A DNA stretch of 64,000 nucleotides from Streptomyces sp. NBC_01571. GTDB taxonomy: Bacteria > Actinomycetota > Actinomycetes > Streptomycetales > Streptomycetaceae. Numbering within the stretch: position 1 is the first letter of the stretch; each line of letters starts with the position of its first letter. Below the pieces are notes generated by a model, which saw only the letters and a list, made by a program, of their open reading frames with translations, had not been told where the DNA came from and did not search any database. The position numbers and the translations under genes were made by a program. This document shows, in pieces, positions 31,941 through 39,962 of the stretch. Location of the stretch: positions 6,634,001 through 6,698,000 of the forward strand of contig NZ_JAPEPZ010000001.1 of NCBI RefSeq assembly GCF_026339875.1. Reading direction: 5' to 3'.

Positions 31941-32260
31941 ACACCGCAGGAACGATCGATCGCCCCCAGACGCACGACCCCAAGAAACAGGCCCCGATGA
32001 AGCCGTCCGCGAGTGAGCCCACCGGCTCCGTCATTCCAGAATTCACCACCACCGACGCGAACGACTCGCGTGAGAACAGGACCCGAGAGATGCAACTCAT
32101 TCCAGAAGCCCTGGCTCGTGCGCATATGCACGAGCGACTGCGAGAGGCTGAGCGGGAGCGCCAGGCCGTGCGCCTGGCCACTGCCCGCCGGATGCAGCGC
32201 CGGGCCGAGCGCGCGTCCATGCGTGCGCGGCGTGCGCTGGCCATGGCGGTCATGCAGTAA
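31937..32260 (+). CDS. Conserved hypothetical protein coupled to whiB7
   Basis: A 107-residue protein overlapping the whiB7 stop by ATGA, so translation is probably coupled and it is induced with whiB7. The first half is polar and disordered; the second half is a highly basic helix rich in Arg, Ala, Glu and Met (RERQAVRLATARRMQRRAER). I recognise no family function. A role in the antibiotic-stress response is suggested only by the overlap. Confidence 0.75.
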   Translation: MNTAGTIDRPQTHDPKKQAPMKPSASEPTGSVIPEFTTTDANDSRENRTREMQLIPEALARAHMHERLREAERERQAVRLATARRMQRRAERASMRARRALAMAVMQ

Positions 32261-32294
32261 GCAGCCGAACGCAGTCGCAGACATCCACAGACAC

Positions 32295-32332
32295 ACCGCG
32301 GGGGCCGGTCCGGACGGACCGGCCCCCGCGGT
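32295..32332. terminator. 18-bp perfect hairpin terminator
   Basis: ACCGCGGGGGCCGGTCCG (32295-32312) pairs perfectly with 32315-32332 across a GA dinucleotide. This very stable cruciform-type element ends the whiB7 transcript. Confidence 0.8.
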
Positions 32333-32377
32333 GCGTTGTGCCGCGCGAACGCCCGCCCACGGCGCTATCGTCGGCGG

Positions 32378-32602
32378 GTGACGAGTCTTCCCGGGGACAG
32401 TGACAGCAGCGACAACACCGAGCGGCCCGACACGGCCCAGGCCCAGCGCATCGCGTGCGCCCGCTGCGGCACCCCGGCGGAGGGCCCCCAGCCGACCTGG
32501 ACCTGCTCCATGGAGAACGGCAGCCGCCACTACCTCTGCGACAACTGCGCCCGGACACATCTGCGGGCGATCGAGGGACGGCTGGATTCGGCTTGGTGGT
32601 AG
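32378..32602 (+). CDS. Small zinc-ribbon-like conserved protein
   Basis: A 74-residue protein with two cysteine pairs, CARCGTPAE and YLCDNCARTH, and the aromatic motif PTWTCSMENGSRHYL, resembling a compact zinc ribbon. It ends RAIEGRLDSAWW. The GTG start at 32378 follows a GGCGGG site and lies after the whiB7-operon terminator. Function unknown; similar small zinc proteins are widespread in Streptomyces. Confidence 0.75.
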   Translation: MTSLPGDSDSSDNTERPDTAQAQRIACARCGTPAEGPQPTWTCSMENGSRHYLCDNCARTHLRAIEGRLDSAWW

Positions 32603-32698
32603 AGCGGGGCTTGCACCGGGTCTTCTTCTGGGGGGGCTCCCCTCCCCCCCGGCCCCCTCCCCCCACCCCCGCCCCAGCCGCCCGAAGGCAGCCCGAAC

Positions 32699-34063
32699 TC
32701 ACGCCCCAGCCGCTGAGTCCTCCTCGTCCGGCAGCTCTTCGGTCGGGACGAACCCCGGCAGCCACTCCTCCAGTTCGTCGCGGAGCCGGACCGTCGCGCC
32801 CAGCTGGCACAGGACGCCGATGGTGCTCAACGTCACACGGTGGATCAACAGATACGACGGTGGCAGGTTGAGGAGCCTGCCCAACTGGTGGGCGGGGGAG
32901 CGGGGATCGGCCACCCGGGCGGCCTGGCTGCGCATCCAGCCGCGGGTGAAGGTGAACTCGTCCACCTGGGCCGGTTCGATGATCGGCAGCAGGTAGTCGA
33001 GGACGGCGTCGGGTTCGAGCTCTATCGACTCCTTGACGAAGCCCTCCTCGCGCAGCAGGTCGTAGACGGCTTCCGCGTCGCCGTCGAGGGTCATGCGGAG
33101 GGAGTCGCCGATCGGTGAGGGCAGACCGCCGGGGAGACGGTCGACCGTGCCGAAGTCCAGGACGCCGAGGCGCCAGCCGCTCTTCTCGTCCGGCAGGAGC
33201 CGGAAGTTGCCCGGGTGGGGGTCGGCGTGCAGCAGTCCGGTGCGCGCGGGGCCGGAGAAGAGGAAGCGGGCCAGCAGTTGCCCCGCGCGGTCCCGCTGCT
33301 CCTGCGTACCGTCGGAGATCACCTCTGACAGCGGTGTTCCGTCGATCCATTCGGTGACCAGGACCTGGTCGCACTGGTGGACCACCGCCGGTACCAGGAC
33401 GTCGGGGTCGCCCGAGAACTCCGCGGCGTGGACTTCCTGGGCTTGTGCCTCCAGCGCGTAGTCGAGCTCCTCGGAGACCCGGTCGCGGAGTTCCGTGATG
33501 AGGGGCTTGATGTCCATGCCGGGGATGAGCGGGCCCAGCAGCCGGGCGAATCGGCTGAGCTGGGTGAGATCGGAGAGCAGGGCCTCGCCCGCTCCCGGGT
33601 ACTGCACCTTGACGGCGACCTCGCGGCCGTCGTGCCACACCGCCCGGTGCACCTGGCCGATCGAGGCGGCCGCGGACGGCTTGTCCTCGAATTCGAGGAA
33701 CAACTCGGACCAGTCCTCGCCGAGTCGCTCCCGGAGGACGGAGTGCACCGTGCGGGTCGGCATCGGCGGTGCCGCTTCCTGGAGCTTGGTGAGTGCCGCG
33801 CGGTACGGGCCCGCGACCTCCTCGGGCAGCGCCGATTCGAAGACGGACAGTGCCTGTCCGAACTTCATCGCGCCGCCTTTCAGCTCACCGAGCACCTTGA
33901 AGAGCTGCTCGGCCGTGCGCTGCTGAAGCTCGCGGCCCACGATCTCCGCCGACTTCCCGCCTATCCGCTTGCCCAGGCCCCAGGTCGCTCGCCCGGCGTA
34001 GCCGAGCGGTAGCGCGGCGAGTTTGGCGGTTCGGGTGACCGCCTTCCGGGGAAGATCAGACAT
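32699..34063 (-). CDS. ABC1/AarF (UbiB-like) atypical kinase
   Basis: A 454-residue protein. ABC1 landmarks: the KxGQ motif in GGAMKFGQALSVFESALPEE, the modified P-loop AAASIGQVHRAVWHDGREVA, VKVQYPGA with the catalytic lysine, the catalytic loop LLHADPHPGNFR and the DFG-like VLDFGTVDRL. UbiB-type proteins regulate isoprenoid-quinone or lipid metabolism as ATPases. ATG at 34063 with GGAGG 4 nt upstream is chosen; the frame extends to 34096. Its start lies inside the end of the ThiF-like gene (8-bp overlap), so the pair is co-translated. Confidence 0.88.
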   Translation of the reverse strand: MSDLPRKAVTRTAKLAALPLGYAGRATWGLGKRIGGKSAEIVGRELQQRTAEQLFKVLGELKGGAMKFGQALSVFESALPEEVAGPYRAALTKLQEAAPPMPTRTVHSVLRERLGEDWSELFLEFEDKPSAAASIGQVHRAVWHDGREVAVKVQYPGAGEALLSDLTQLSRFARLLGPLIPGMDIKPLITELRDRVSEELDYALEAQAQEVHAAEFSGDPDVLVPAVVHQCDQVLVTEWIDGTPLSEVISDGTQEQRDRAGQLLARFLFSGPARTGLLHADPHPGNFRLLPDEKSGWRLGVLDFGTVDRLPGGLPSPIGDSLRMTLDGDAEAVYDLLREEGFVKESIELEPDAVLDYLLPIIEPAQVDEFTFTRGWMRSQAARVADPRSPAHQLGRLLNLPPSYLLIHRVTLSTIGVLCQLGATVRLRDELEEWLPGFVPTEELPDEEDSAAGA

Positions 34064-35237
34064 GCGCCCTCCAAGTCCCAGACAGCCGTGCCGCATGCGG
34101 CTGTAGCCCCGCCATTGTCTCGTGCGGCTTCTCGGCTTCGGCGGCGCGTTCCCCCTTCTTACTTTTCTCCGCGGCGCCGCACGGGCAATCGGGGTGGGGC
34201 CACACCGGTTTCGCGTGCCAGTGGAACCCCGGAGCGGAAGTCTCCCAGCGGGCTCCGGCGCTGGAGGGCGGCCGGCCGTCGAGAAAGGCGAGCGCGTGCG
34301 CGGCGGCGAGGCCGGCGACGCCGGTCGCCACGGTGAGGTCGCACGCCGGTACGTGACGTGAGGAACCGGAGCGCCACTGGGCGATCAGGCGTGGCCAGGT
34401 CGGATCCCGGTCGGCGCGGCTCCGGTCCAGGCAGCCCGCGCAGCCGGTGTCGCCGGGCAGGACCAGCGGGCCGACGACTCCTGTTCCTTCCACGACTCCC
34501 GCGTAGAGATGGGGTGTGCCGGAGGTGATCAGGGGTTGGGCGGCCGTGGGATCGGGGGCGTGGACGGACAGGCCGTCCCGGGGCGTGATGATCACCAGGG
34601 AGAGTCCGAGCTCCTCGCCCTCGGTGGCGGGCCGGGGCGGGCGGTCCGGCGCGGCCCGGCGCACCGCTCGTCGGGCGGCTTCCTCGCGGCGCTCGCCGAC
34701 GGACTCCGCCGTCAGTCCGCCGGGTGCCACGTCCCACGGTTCCACCCGGCCCACGTCGCGGACCTCGATCCGGCCCACGCCCGCGCCGGCCAGGAGGACC
34801 GCGAGGGTGACCCCGACCCGGCCCGCGCCGTGCACCCGTACCCGCAGGGAGCGGCGGGCGGCCAGGTGTCCGAGGGCGTCGCCCGGTGCGGGGGTGACGA
34901 GGGAGAGGGCCGCGAGGTCGGGGCGCAGCCGGTCGAGGACCGCCTTCTTCGCGCGGAGGGTGTCCGCGGCCGGGCCGCCGCCCGTCGCGTCGTCGAGCAG
35001 TCCGGAGTCGGCCAGCCGTTCCACGAGTGCGTCGACGTGGCCGTCGGGCAGGCCCATGCCGCGTCCTTCCTCGCGCAGGAGGGGGAGTCCGCGGGTTCCG
35101 TCGAGCAGGTCGAGGAAGCTGCCGGTCGCCGTGTCCACCGGGCCCAGCACCATCGCGTGCGCGGGTGCCATGCCGAACTGCACGGTGTTGAGGTCCCGCC
35201 AGCCGCGCCGCAGCGCGGGTTTCACCATCGGATGCAT
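34056..35237 (-). CDS. ThiF/E1-like NAD-fold protein
   Basis: A 393-residue protein related to ThiF/MoeB adenylyltransferases. A Rossmann-type segment LRVRVHGAGRVGVTLAVLLA is followed by GVGRIEVRDVGRVEPWDV, in the place of the usual ATP site. A cysteine pair occurs in DTGCAGCLDRSRADRD and another in PDCPCGAAE, as in zinc-binding E1-like proteins. It is cotranscribed with, and overlaps, the ABC1-kinase gene. It has no nearby ubiquitin-like partner, and its substrate is unknown. ATG at 35237 has GGGGGT upstream. Confidence 0.78.
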   Translation of the reverse strand: MHPMVKPALRRGWRDLNTVQFGMAPAHAMVLGPVDTATGSFLDLLDGTRGLPLLREEGRGMGLPDGHVDALVERLADSGLLDDATGGGPAADTLRAKKAVLDRLRPDLAALSLVTPAPGDALGHLAARRSLRVRVHGAGRVGVTLAVLLAGAGVGRIEVRDVGRVEPWDVAPGGLTAESVGERREEAARRAVRRAAPDRPPRPATEGEELGLSLVIITPRDGLSVHAPDPTAAQPLITSGTPHLYAGVVEGTGVVGPLVLPGDTGCAGCLDRSRADRDPTWPRLIAQWRSGSSRHVPACDLTVATGVAGLAAAHALAFLDGRPPSSAGARWETSAPGFHWHAKPVWPHPDCPCGAAEKSKKGERAAEAEKPHETMAGLQPHAARLSGTWRAHV

Positions 35238-35453
35238 GACCGACCCCCGTATTCATGGAGCATCCCCGTGTGCCGGCGGGGCCGTGCCGGGTCCGCCGTT
35301 CGGATGCCAGGATGCCCGGGGGTGGGTGGAGCGTGCGGAAAGTTGTCCACAGGCTGTGGTGTTCGTCGGATAAATCGAGCGCGCAGGTGCGGATCGACAC
35401 CGAACCGTCCTGGGGACGGGACTTCTCCCGCGTGCAGCGGGTAACGTCGGGGC

Positions 35454-36050
35454 GTGCCCGCCGACCCACTGCACCGCGCCGGAAAACCACAGCGCAGCAC
35501 GACGAGCCTGCCGCCAGGCGGCTCGGGGGCGAGCGCGATCGAGGTTCGCAGGAGTGCGCGACGGCGCAGGACGGTCTCCGCGTACCGCGAGGGCGATCGC
35601 ACTGTCGTGCTCATCCCCGCTCGGATGTCCGAGGCGGAGGAACAGCGCTGGGTGACCGTCATGCTCGACAAACTGGCCGCCCAGGAGAGCAAACGGGTGC
35701 TCGGTGACGCCGAGCTGACCGAGCGTGCCGCGCGTCTGTCGGACCAGTACTTCGACGGGCGGGCCCGGCCCACCTCGGTCCGCTGGGTGACCAATCAGAA
35801 CACGCGGTGGGGTTCCTGCACCCCGGCGGAGGGCAGTATCCGTCTTTCGCACCGGTTGCAGGGCATGCCCGAGTACGTCGTCGACTACGTCCTCGTCCAC
35901 GAACTCGCGCACCTTCTGGTGCCGGGGCACGGTCCGCGCTTCTGGCGGCTGCTGGAGGCGTATCCGCGGACGGAGCGGGCGCGCGGCTACCTCGAGGGGG
36001 TGGTCGCGGCCGCCCGGCTGCCCCATCCGCCCGTCGGCCGCGAGGAATAG
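35454..36050 (+). CDS. YgjP/M48-type zinc metallopeptidase
   Basis: A 198-residue protein of the DUF45/YgjP group. The zinc site is VHELAHLLVPGHGPRFW (HExxH plus a third His), preceded by the family motif TRWGSCTPAEGSIRLSHRL. No signal peptide or membrane segment, so it is cytosolic. The GTG start is 216 bp from the divergent ThiF-like gene. The substrate is not known. Confidence 0.88.
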   Translation: MPADPLHRAGKPQRSTTSLPPGGSGASAIEVRRSARRRRTVSAYREGDRTVVLIPARMSEAEEQRWVTVMLDKLAAQESKRVLGDAELTERAARLSDQYFDGRARPTSVRWVTNQNTRWGSCTPAEGSIRLSHRLQGMPEYVVDYVLVHELAHLLVPGHGPRFWRLLEAYPRTERARGYLEGVVAAARLPHPPVGREE

Positions 36051-36185
36051 CGGGCGGGCGGCCGCGGTCCGTCCCGGGCGGGGGGTGATTGTGTACCGGG
36101 TCTGTACCGGCTGCGTTCACTTCCGGGGTTTCCCGTTAGCCTGACGCGACGCAATCGCATTCGGGATGGGGGACGGTCGTTACGC

Positions 36186-37883
36186 ATGGCCAGGGAATTC
36201 CAACGCGGCCACAAGGCCAGAATCAGTGACCTCACCGCGGGCACCGATCTGTACGTGGGTGTGCAGATCACCGGCCCCGGACTGACCTTCGACATCAGTT
36301 GCTTCGGTCTGGACGCCGACGAACGGCTGTCGGACGACCGGTACTTCGTCTTCTTCAACCAGCCGAAGACCCCCGAGGAATCCGTCCAGCTCCTGGGCGC
36401 CCAGTCGGGTGACACGGAGTCCTTCCGCGTCACCCTCGACCGGATCCCGGCGCAGATCCAGAAGCTGTCGTTCACTGCGACGATCGACGGCGCCGGACAG
36501 ATGTCCCAGATCGCACCGGGGTACCTCCGTGTCGTCGCGGGTGGCGAGGAGGTGGCCCGGTACTCGTTCAGCGGAGCGGAGTTCTCCACCGAGCGTGCGG
36601 TGATGCTGGGCGACTTCTACCTGAAGGACGTCTGGCGGTTCGCTGCCGTGGGACAGGGTTTCGACGGCGGCCTCGATGCGCTGCTGGAGAACTTCGGCGG
36701 TGAGGTCGCCGACGAGGAGCCCGCCGCGCAGCAGCCGCAGGGCGGTGCCGCGCCCTCGTTCTCGCCTCCCACCCAGGTGAACGCGGCGCCCGCGTTCGGA
36801 GCGCCGGCCGCTCCGGCTCCGGCCCCCGCGGCGCAGCCCGCTCCGCAGGGGTTCACGCCGCCGCCCGCCCCGTCCGCGCCCTCGGTGCACGCCGCGCCGA
36901 CCATCGTCGCGCCGTTGCACAGCCCGCCGGGCGGCACCGTGCCGCCGCCGGGGCCCGCCCCGTACGCGCAGCCGCCGGGCCCGCCCGGGCCGCCCGGTCC
37001 GCCGCCGGGCTACGGTCAGCAGCCTCCCGGGCAGAGCGCCCCCATGCCGCCCGGCTACGGCCAGCAGGCCCCGTCCGCGCCTCCCGGTTACGGCCAGCAG
37101 GCCCCGCCGGCACCTCCCGGTTACGGGCAGCAGCCGTCGTACGGCCAGGTACCGGGGCAGTACCCCGGACAGCCCGGCGCGCCCTCCCCGTACGGTGTTC
37201 CCCAAGGCGCTCCGCAGGGCGGGGCCGGTGTGCTCGCCGCGCTGGGGGCGTTCAAGGAGACGCCCACCGGGCAGCGGTGGACGCAGCAGAACAAGAAGCT
37301 CATCCGGGTCGACCTCGGTATCGGGGACCAGCCCGTGCTGGCCCGCCAGGGCAGCATGGTGCTCTACCAGGGCAAGGTCGACTTCAGTTACAAGGGCGCC
37401 GGCTTCGCCGGACGGATCGTGGGCAACGCGACCGGGCAGGAGATGCAGCTGATGCGCTGCTCGGGCCGCGGTCAGGTGTTCCTCGCCGAGAACGCCACCC
37501 ATGTGCACCCCATCGAACTCCAGGGCGACGCGATCTGCGTGTCCGCCGAGAACGTCCTCGCCTTCGACGAGACGCTCCAGTACGAGGTGCGCAGGATCGA
37601 GGGCCACGGCATCCCCGGGGGCGCGCTGTTCACCATGCAGTTCCAGGGGACCGGCACGGTCGTGGTGAAGACGCACGGCGCGCCCGTCGTGCTGCCCGTG
37701 ACACCGACGACGTTCGCCGACTGCAACGCCGTCGTGGCGTGGTCGGCGGCCTCCCAGGTGATCGTCTCCAGCCAGGTGCGGATGCGGCGCAACGCCTACC
37801 CGGGCGACACCGGAGAGAGCGTGAACCTCCAGTTCCGCGGCGCGCCAGGCAATTTCATCGTCGTCCAGCCGTACGAGGTCTGA
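36186..37883 (+). CDS. TerD-domain protein fused through a Pro/Gly linker to an AIM24 domain
   Basis: A 565-residue fusion. Residues 1-175 are a TerD tellurium-resistance/stress domain (calcium-binding acidic pattern FDISCFGLDADERLSDDRYF, then FFNQPKTPEESV). Residues about 180-345 are a Pro/Ala/Gly linker with repeated PPGYGQQ units. Residues about 350-565 are an AIM24 beta-sandwich (RVDLGIGDQPVLARQGSMVL, ending FRGAPGNFIVVQPYEV). The gene starts a run of three AIM24 genes separated by 11-16 bp. A membrane-associated stress-sensing assembly is plausible, but tellurite resistance is not demonstrated. Confidence 0.87.
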   Translation: MAREFQRGHKARISDLTAGTDLYVGVQITGPGLTFDISCFGLDADERLSDDRYFVFFNQPKTPEESVQLLGAQSGDTESFRVTLDRIPAQIQKLSFTATIDGAGQMSQIAPGYLRVVAGGEEVARYSFSGAEFSTERAVMLGDFYLKDVWRFAAVGQGFDGGLDALLENFGGEVADEEPAAQQPQGGAAPSFSPPTQVNAAPAFGAPAAPAPAPAAQPAPQGFTPPPAPSAPSVHAAPTIVAPLHSPPGGTVPPPGPAPYAQPPGPPGPPGPPPGYGQQPPGQSAPMPPGYGQQAPSAPPGYGQQAPPAPPGYGQQPSYGQVPGQYPGQPGAPSPYGVPQGAPQGGAGVLAALGAFKETPTGQRWTQQNKKLIRVDLGIGDQPVLARQGSMVLYQGKVDFSYKGAGFAGRIVGNATGQEMQLMRCSGRGQVFLAENATHVHPIELQGDAICVSAENVLAFDETLQYEVRRIEGHGIPGGALFTMQFQGTGTVVVKTHGAPVVLPVTPTTFADCNAVVAWSAASQVIVSSQVRMRRNAYPGDTGESVNLQFRGAPGNFIVVQPYEV

Positions 37884-37894
37884 GGGAGCCCGTC

Positions 37895-38575
37895 ATGAAC
37901 CAGCCACTCACGGGCTACGCCCCGGCACCCGTCACCGCCCGCATGGAGAACCACGGCAATCACATGCTGAAGGTCGCCATGCAGACCGGAAGCGACCTCT
38001 TCGCGCGCGTGGGCTCGATGGTCGCCTACGAGGGCTTCGTCCAGTACGAGCCGAACCCGCCCGCGGTACGGCAGATCGCGCGGGACTGGATGACCGGTGA
38101 GGGAGCACCCCTCATGAGGTGCCACGGTGACGGTCTGCTCTACCTCGCGGACTACGGGGCGAACGTCGTCGTCATCAACCTCAACGGGGACGCGATCTCC
38201 GTGAACGCCACCAACCTGCTCGCCTTCGACGCGCACCTCACCTGGGGCGTCGAGCGCGTCAAGGGGCTCGCCAAGTTCGCCGGACAGGGCCTGTGGAACA
38301 CCAAGATCTCCGGCCAGGGCTGGGTCGCGCTGACCTCCCGGGGCAAGCCGATCGTGGTCGACTGCGGTGGCGGCGAGGACGAGACGTACGTCGATCCGGA
38401 CGCGCTGGTCGCCTGGTCCCCGAACCTCAAAGTGAAGGGCAAGCGCAGCTTCAAGGCACAGTCGCTGATCGGCCGCGGCAGCGGCGAGGCGTACCAGATG
38501 GCGTTCTCCGGGCAGGGCATCGTCGTCGTCCAGCCCAGCGAGGACAGCACCGACCGCCTCCGGATCCGGGGCTGA
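37895..38575 (+). CDS. AIM24-family protein (second of three)
   Basis: A 226-residue AIM24 protein (LFARVGSMVAYEGFVQYEP, then LADYGANVVVINLNGDAISV, ending AFSGQGIVVVQPSED). It begins 11 bp after the TerD-AIM24 gene, with GGGAG upstream. AIM24 proteins have a beta-prism-like fold and unknown biochemical roles. Tandem paralogy with its neighbours suggests a hetero-oligomer. Confidence 0.85.
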   Translation: MNQPLTGYAPAPVTARMENHGNHMLKVAMQTGSDLFARVGSMVAYEGFVQYEPNPPAVRQIARDWMTGEGAPLMRCHGDGLLYLADYGANVVVINLNGDAISVNATNLLAFDAHLTWGVERVKGLAKFAGQGLWNTKISGQGWVALTSRGKPIVVDCGGGEDETYVDPDALVAWSPNLKVKGKRSFKAQSLIGRGSGEAYQMAFSGQGIVVVQPSEDSTDRLRIRG

Positions 38576-38591
38576 GGGGGAGCAGGACATC

Positions 38592-39347
38592 ATGCAGAGC
38601 CCGCTTTTCGGCTACAACGAGCAGCAGACCCAGGAGCGCTACAGCCTGCAGAACTCGCAGATGCTGCGGGTCGTCATGGAGGGCCACGACGACGTCCTGG
38701 CCCGCAAGGGCACGATGGTCGCCTACCAAGGGCTCGTCGAGTTCGACGCCGAGTACCAGAACAACAGCCAGCACCGCGCGCGTGCGTACACCGGTGAGGG
38801 CCTGGACCTTATGCGCTGCCACGGGCAGGGGACGGTCTACCTCGCGAACCTCGCCCAGCACGTGCACGTGGTCGACGTGGACCAGGACGGTCTCACCGTC
38901 GACAGCAGCTATGTGCTGGCCATGGACTCATCGCTGCACCACGAGGTCATCGCCGTGGACAGCCAGTACGGCATCTCGGGATCCGGCAAGTACCAGCTCA
39001 ACATCACCGGACGCGGCAAGGTCGCCCTGATGACCTCGGGCGCGCCGCTGATGATGCAGGTCACGCCCGACAAGTACGTCAACTGCGACGCCGACGCGAT
39101 CGTCGCGTGGTCGACCGGCCTGCGGGTGCAGATGCAGGCGCAGACGCACTCCTCCGGGGTGTGGCGGCGGCGCGGCAACACCGGTGAGGGCTGGGAGCTC
39201 AGCTTCATGGGCCAGGGGTACGCGCTCGTCCAGCCCAGCGAGATGCTGCCGCCGCAGAACGCGGTGATCGGCCAGGGACTGCGCGCCCAGTACGGCATGG
39301 GACAGCAGGGTGTCCGGGCGCAGAACCAGGGCAACGTCTGGAGCTGA
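38592..39347 (+). CDS. AIM24-family protein (third of three)
   Basis: A 251-residue AIM24 protein with the same landmarks (LARKGTMVAYQGLVEFDAE, then MRCHGQGTVYLANLAQHVHV, LSFMGQGYALVQPSE). It starts 16 bp after the preceding gene and ends the operon, followed by a strong bidirectional terminator. Confidence 0.85.
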   Translation: MQSPLFGYNEQQTQERYSLQNSQMLRVVMEGHDDVLARKGTMVAYQGLVEFDAEYQNNSQHRARAYTGEGLDLMRCHGQGTVYLANLAQHVHVVDVDQDGLTVDSSYVLAMDSSLHHEVIAVDSQYGISGSGKYQLNITGRGKVALMTSGAPLMMQVTPDKYVNCDADAIVAWSTGLRVQMQAQTHSSGVWRRRGNTGEGWELSFMGQGYALVQPSEMLPPQNAVIGQGLRAQYGMGQQGVRAQNQGNVWS

Positions 39348-39372
39348 GCGACGGGCAGGGCCACGCGCGACG

Positions 39373-39407
39373 GTAAGGGGCGACCGCCAATGGCGGTCGC
39401 CCCTTAC
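39373..39407. terminator. Bidirectional terminator between AIM24 operon and Nudix gene
   Basis: GTAAGGGGCGACCGCC (39373-39388) pairs with 39392-39407 in a 16-bp perfect stem with an AAT loop. It sits between converging genes. Confidence 0.85.
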
Positions 39408-39434
39408 GCGCGTGTCGGGCGGAGGGCCCCGGTC

Positions 39435-39962
39435 TCAGGCGGAGAGCCTCGCGCGGGTCGCCTCCAGCAGGCGTACGACCGACGCGTCCGCCACCTCCGC
39501 GACCTCGTCGTAGCGGAACCAGCGCAGGTCGAGGGACTCGTCGCTGATCGCCGCCACGGATCCGGCCGGGGCGAGCGCCGCGTACTGGACGTCCAGGTGC
39601 CAGTTGCACGGCGCCGGGATGGGGTGCCGGTCCAGGGTCACGGGGCCGCCCGGCAGCAGCGTCAGGCCCTCGATGCCCGATTCCTCGGCCGCCTCGCGCC
39701 GCGCGGCCGACGCCAGCGTCGGGTCACCCGGCTCGCAGTGACCGCCCATCTGCAGCCACATCCGCAGCTTGCGGTGCAGCGTCAGCAGCACACGGCCGCC
39801 CTCGGGGTCCACGACCAGCGCACTCGCCGTGACATGGCCCGCCGAGCACGACTTCCACATGCCGTCGGGGTGCGCGGACAGGTGGTCCAGATAGCCCTGC
39901 CGCAGCTCTTCCTGGCCCTCGTACCCCTTCAGTACGAGGACCGCGTCGTCGTGGAGGGTCAC
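39435..39962 (-). CDS. Nudix hydrolase
   Basis: A 175-residue Nudix protein with the box GGHCEPGDPTLASA, then RREAAEESG (first half slightly degenerate). It is preceded by ALVVDPEGGRVLLTLHRKLR. The GTG start overlaps the stop of the upstream metalloprotease gene (GTGA), so the two are co-translated. The substrate cannot be predicted from sequence. Confidence 0.87.
   Translation of the reverse strand: MTLHDDAVLVLKGYEGQEELRQGYLDHLSAHPDGMWKSCSAGHVTASALVVDPEGGRVLLTLHRKLRMWLQMGGHCEPGDPTLASAARREAAEESGIEGLTLLPGGPVTLDRHPIPAPCNWHLDVQYAALAPAGSVAAISDESLDLRWFRYDEVAEVADASVVRLLEATRARLSA

Noticed and set aside
36186..39347. A full tellurite-resistance (terZABCDEF) operon
   Set aside because: Only one TerD domain is present, fused to AIM24; no TerC, TerB or TerZ neighbours are visible.
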